NCBI GenBank assembly: GCA_018257865.1
Contig: JAEUBA010000028.1
Span: forward strand, 186,001-250,000
DNA length: 64,000 bases
From: Stereocaulon alpinum
Taxonomy: Eukaryota; Ascomycota; Lecanoromycetes; Lecanorales; Stereocaulaceae
Direction of reading: 5' to 3'
A model generated the notes under the pieces. It was not told the DNA's origin. It saw only the letters and a list, made by a program, of their open reading frames with translations, and did no database searches. Positions 60,763-64,000 of this stretch are shown here, in pieces (positions within the stretch are counted from its first letter, which is position 1; each line of letters begins with the position of its first letter). Position numbers and translations under genes: made by a program.

Positions 60763-63071
60763 ATGTCTACAATACAGAATCTCAAAAACTTCATTCGGCA
60801 TGGCAAACAAGCCAGACAGGCACACGCTGACCCCACGACGACCGTTTCCCCTGTCAACGCGCACCAACAACGCTACGCACCTCCACCACAGAACGCCCAA
60901 CATGCTATAAGCGATCCTAACATTCTCGATCACAAGCCATTACAACAGGGGCATGTGCCAGGTGGAGACTACTCGGTTGCGAATGCGGACAACCGTAATG
61001 TGGCTGCCCAGGCAGGTGGTGCCGCAGCTAAAGCAGCCGGGGACAAGCAGAGGATGGATGGTGGCGGCTCAGTCGAACGGAGCAAGGACATGGATCCGTC
61101 AGTGATTGAAAGAATTGTTGCCGAGGAGCGAGAAAGCAAAGGCAAACTGCCGAGATACCCAGGACTGGAGCGGTGGACTCTGCTGGAGAAGATGGGCGAT
61201 GGCGCTTTCAGTAATGTTTATCGGGCAAAGGAATCCAACGGCAACGGACCCGAAGTAGCCATCAAGGTCGTCCGCAAATTCGAGATGAACGCTACACAGG
61301 TATGTTGTAAGGGTACCACAGAACCTTTCTCCTACGTCGCGTGCTATATTGTATTGAGCTTTGCTGTTCCCTACGACATGCACATGATGCTATCACTCTC
61401 CGAATTATTTGGCGTGTTGCGATGCCTTGCCAACCCCAATCGGTGCATTAGGGCGATAACCACCTTCATCCGGATTTCAAAAAGCAACCCAAGGTTGTGG
61501 AGGTGCGCATGGACTTCCTTACATCCATCTGTTGCCGTGCTTTGTTGCATCTGTGCATCGCGCTCCCGTCCCAGGAATGACCACTGACTCTTGGTCTTCT
61601 TGTGCAGAGAGCCAATATCCTCAAGGAGGTCCAGATAATGCGTCAACTAGATCACCCCAACATCGTCAAGCTCATTGACTTTTCAGAATCTCGTCAATAC
61701 TACTACATCGTTCTTGAGCTTTGCCCCGGAGGCGAGCTGTTCCATCAAATCGTCAGATTGACATACTTCAGCGAGGATCTTAGCCGTCACGTCATCATTC
61801 AGGTCGCGGAAGCTTTAGAGTATTTACATGAAACTGCTGGTGTCGTTCATCGGTAAGTGTAAAAAGCTTTCCCGTAGCAATCTAACCGCTAATATCTTGT
61901 CAGAGATATCAAGCCCGAGAATCTATTATTCTACCCTGTCACATTTATACCTACGAAAAACCCCAAGCCCCGATCAGCTGAGGACGAAGACAAGGAAGAT
62001 GAGGGAGAATTCATCAAGGGCGTTGGAGCGGGAGGAATTGGGACGATCAAGATCGCTGATTTCGGGTTATCCAAGATCATCTGGGACAGCCAAACAATGA
62101 CACCATGCGGTACCGTTGGGTACACTGCACCAGAGATTGTGAAGGACGAACGCTACTCGAAGAGTGTTGATATGTGGGCACTAGGATGCGTACTCTATAC
62201 CCTGCTCTGCGGCTTTCCGCCCTTTTACGATGAGAGCATTCAGGTTCTTACCGAGAAAGTGGCGCGAGGGCAATACACGTTCCTCTCGCCCTGGTGGGAT
62301 GACATTTCGAAACCGGCACAAGACCTTGTCTCCCACTTGCTTACGGTGGACCCCGACAGGCGATACACTATCCAGCAATTCCTAAACCACCCATGGATTC
62401 GTGAGACACGTGAAGAGACATACGCGGCAGCTGACGCTCCTCCACTCGCCACTCCCCTCTACCAACGCCAGAAGGAATATGGCTTTAATCAGAAAAACGT
62501 GGGCACGACCCCACCCGAAGTACTCTCAGCCCAGATTCTCGAAACACCAGGAGGCCATCAACGCCGTGTGGACTTCCGGTCACCGGGTGCCGTGAACTTG
62601 CGTGAGGTCTTTGATGTCTCTTACGCTGTGCACCGCCAAGAAGAAGAAGGCAAACGTCGCAAGAACTTCCCACAAGGCTACCGTGGTGCAGCTGGCATGA
62701 ACGGCCTTAACCCCCTCAACGAAGACGATGACGACGATTATGATGACCTTGAAGATGACCTCGCCTCCGCCAAGAACCCTCCATCTAAATTACCCAAGCC
62801 TCAAGGTGGCGCCGCAGACGTCAGTAGTGTCGAGCAGAAGATGCGAAGTACGAACCTACACGGAGTACCCAGTGCGGCTGCCCAGGCGAGACAAGCCGCG
62901 GCGCCTAAACAGGGATATGGCCAACATAGTCCGGCCGTTGCGGCCGCCGCGAAACAGCAGGTCAGGAAGAATAGGGGCGCATTTGAGCTCAGCTTGGACA
63001 ACGCTACGCTGCTTGGACGACGAGGAAAGGGTCAGGACCCAAGTAAATTGAGGCAGGAGATGGTACAGTAA
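60763..63071 (+). CDS. Calcium/calmodulin-kinase-like Ser/Thr kinase, RCK2/Srk1 type
   Basis: Exons 60763-61299, 61608-61852 and 61904-63071 give about 649 residues. Kinase landmarks: glycine loop GDGAFSNVY (near 147), Lys in VAIKVV (near 169), catalytic loop HRDIKPENLL (near 260, restored by splicing), DFGLSK, and GTVGYTAPE. An insert of about 35 acidic residues between the catalytic loop and DFG (AEDEDKEDEGEFIKG) and the C-terminal tail with a basic KRRKNF and a poly-Asp run match the fungal Rck2/Srk1 group. In yeasts these are phosphorylated by the Hog1/Sty1 MAP kinase and act in osmotic and oxidative stress and translation control; the same wiring here is inferred. The first intron (308 nt) is unusually long for this window. 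Confidence 0.92.
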
Positions 63072-63616
63072 TAGACGGGACAGCATTTCTCCCGTCGAAG
63101 AGATGTTTTTGTTCATGAGGGGAGTCTATACAATGGAAAGTTGATGGAGGAGCACGGAACAATAAGGATTCTATATGCAGTCTTGCATGGTGCTTACGAC
63201 ATACGGCTTTGCATGAGGCTTACACTATTTCTACATGGTATGAGATTGGGCGTGATAGGCAGGTAGCCTGTCGGATGAATCAAGCATATTAGCACCTACA
63301 CAAGAGATGTCTTTACTTTGTAGATACTACCTTCGAACTTCTTAGACGCGTTCGATACACCCCGATGACATGATCTTTTCGGTATTCAATTCAGCTATTG
63401 CCAAGTCGAGTCGAGTCTAGTCTGCAGATCCTTGTTCATATTCGAAATGTTGAGGACAATAGAAGTTCACACTACCATAGAAAGTTCCCGGAGCGTACAG
63501 TAGGCCTCGGAGCCGCCCTGGAAGTTACCTCATCAAGGGCCTACTAATCATGCCTTAAGGGCTTCCCCAGAACAATATGAGTTTTTCTTTGTCCTTCCAT
63601 GACGTGTTTTCCCAGA
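63072..63616. other. 3' flank of the kinase gene
   Basis: About 545 bp with no supported gene; it holds the kinase 3' UTR. Confidence 0.4.
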
Positions 63617-63829
63617 CTAGCAGGCGCGTCCAACTCTTCCTCCCTCACCCACTGCTTGTTTCTCCCTCCGATGGTAGGCCCATCCCACGATCAAAGAGAA
63701 CATAATGAAGGCATAACCAAGGCCAGCTAGAAAAAGAGGCAACTTGGAGTTCCTCGATCGCCTTTTGCGTGGGCGGGAATGGATCTGTGACGCCAAGCTG
63801 AGAAATCCTCCTATGGAAGGTGCAATCAG
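63617..63829 (-). CDS. Possible last exon of a membrane protein, partial
   Basis: A minus-strand frame of 71 codons opens after a plausible acceptor (CCTGTAG at about 63830) and ends with TAG at 63617. It reads a basic stretch (HSRPRKRRSRNSKL), one clear membrane segment (PLFLAGLGYAFIMFSLIVGWAY) and a polar tail (HRREKQAVGEGGRVG). A basic flank, one helix and a charged tail is a coherent protein ending, whereas the longer overlapping frame (63971-63645) looks random. The rest of the gene would lie beyond the right edge. I do not recognise the family. Confidence 0.35.
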   Translation of the reverse strand: MIAPSIGGFLSLASQIHSRPRKRRSRNSKLPLFLAGLGYAFIMFSLIVGWAYHRREKQAVGEGGRVGRAC

Positions 63830-64000
63830 CTACAGGGTATATAAGGTACCTGGGTATCCTTTCTTCTTGGCGACCACATTGCGATGCTTTACTTCGTGAC
63901 GAGGTGTTCTCAGCTTCCACAGACTCATGCTGGTCTGTCGAGGCTGCTTTCGAGAGAGTGGTGCCTGGCACTGGTCGTTCTGCTTTCTGATTTGTCTGTG

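Noticed and set aside
61300..61587. Coding extension of kinase exon 1 through 61587
   Set aside because: It would interrupt the kinase domain; splicing 61299 to 61608 gives an uninterrupted match to the kinase fold.
1..64000. CRISPR arrays, operons, bacterial ribosome binding sites
   Set aside because: No spaced direct-repeat arrays are visible, and the intron-rich genes show a eukaryotic (fungal) genome where such features are not expected.

Overview
The window is nuclear DNA of a filamentous ascomycete (Pezizomycotina; a dothideomycete is my best guess, not proven). Evidence: small introns of about 40-90 nt with GTAAGT-like donors, genes such as PEX2, an importin-11/KAP120-type importin, an RCK2/Srk1-type kinase and an NDUFAF3-type factor, fungal NLR (STAND) sequences, and a Copia retrotransposon carrying the transition-only signature of repeat-induced point mutation (RIP). 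Coding sequences below were spliced by eye. The sum of exon lengths was checked to be divisible by three, but no transcript data were available.

Layout. 1-3.2 kb holds nothing I recognise. 3.3-6.9 kb (-) is an NLR with a serine-hydrolase N-domain and an NB-ARC ATPase. 7.0-7.4 kb is a MITE-like inverted-repeat element. 8.04-13.17 kb is a complete but RIP-destroyed Copia element (184-bp LTRs, ATACT target duplication) that itself carries a younger 153-bp solo-LTR-like insertion. 13.4-16.8 kb (+) is a large protein of unknown function whose promoter abuts the Copia element. 17.5-22.4 kb holds the importin (-) and PEX2 (+), sharing a 305-bp divergent promoter. 23.5-24.3 kb encodes a small secreted protein, followed by a fragment of a fungal STAND N-terminal domain.

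26.2-29.5 kb holds a flavin monooxygenase and an NCS1 nucleobase permease, tail to tail. 30.3-32.5 kb holds a mitochondrial complex I assembly factor and a GPI-anchored Ser/Thr-rich wall protein. 33.7-34.4 kb is a glutathione S-transferase pseudogene. 35.8-39.0 kb contains the most interesting locus: two tail-to-tail paralogues with a His...Asn-Cys-Gln pattern suggestive of a permuted papain (LRAT/NlpC-like) fold plus membrane segments, and a third membrane-protein gene divergent from one of them.

39.9-42.8 kb is a long coiled-coil protein with a C-terminal membrane segment; 43.5-44.8 kb a secreted GH5 exo-beta-1,3-glucanase; 46.9-48.5 kb an aldehyde dehydrogenase. 49.0-53.5 kb is a gene graveyard: a metallopeptidase, an unidentified gene and a prenylcysteine-oxidase-like gene, all broken. 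54.9-55.8 kb is a GPI protein, 57.0-59.8 kb a large disordered protein, 60.8-63.1 kb the stress kinase, and at the right edge there may be the last exon of another membrane protein. All six premature stops located in the recognisable pseudogenes are TAA or TAG, the kind RIP or C-to-T decay makes from CAA, CAG or TGG.
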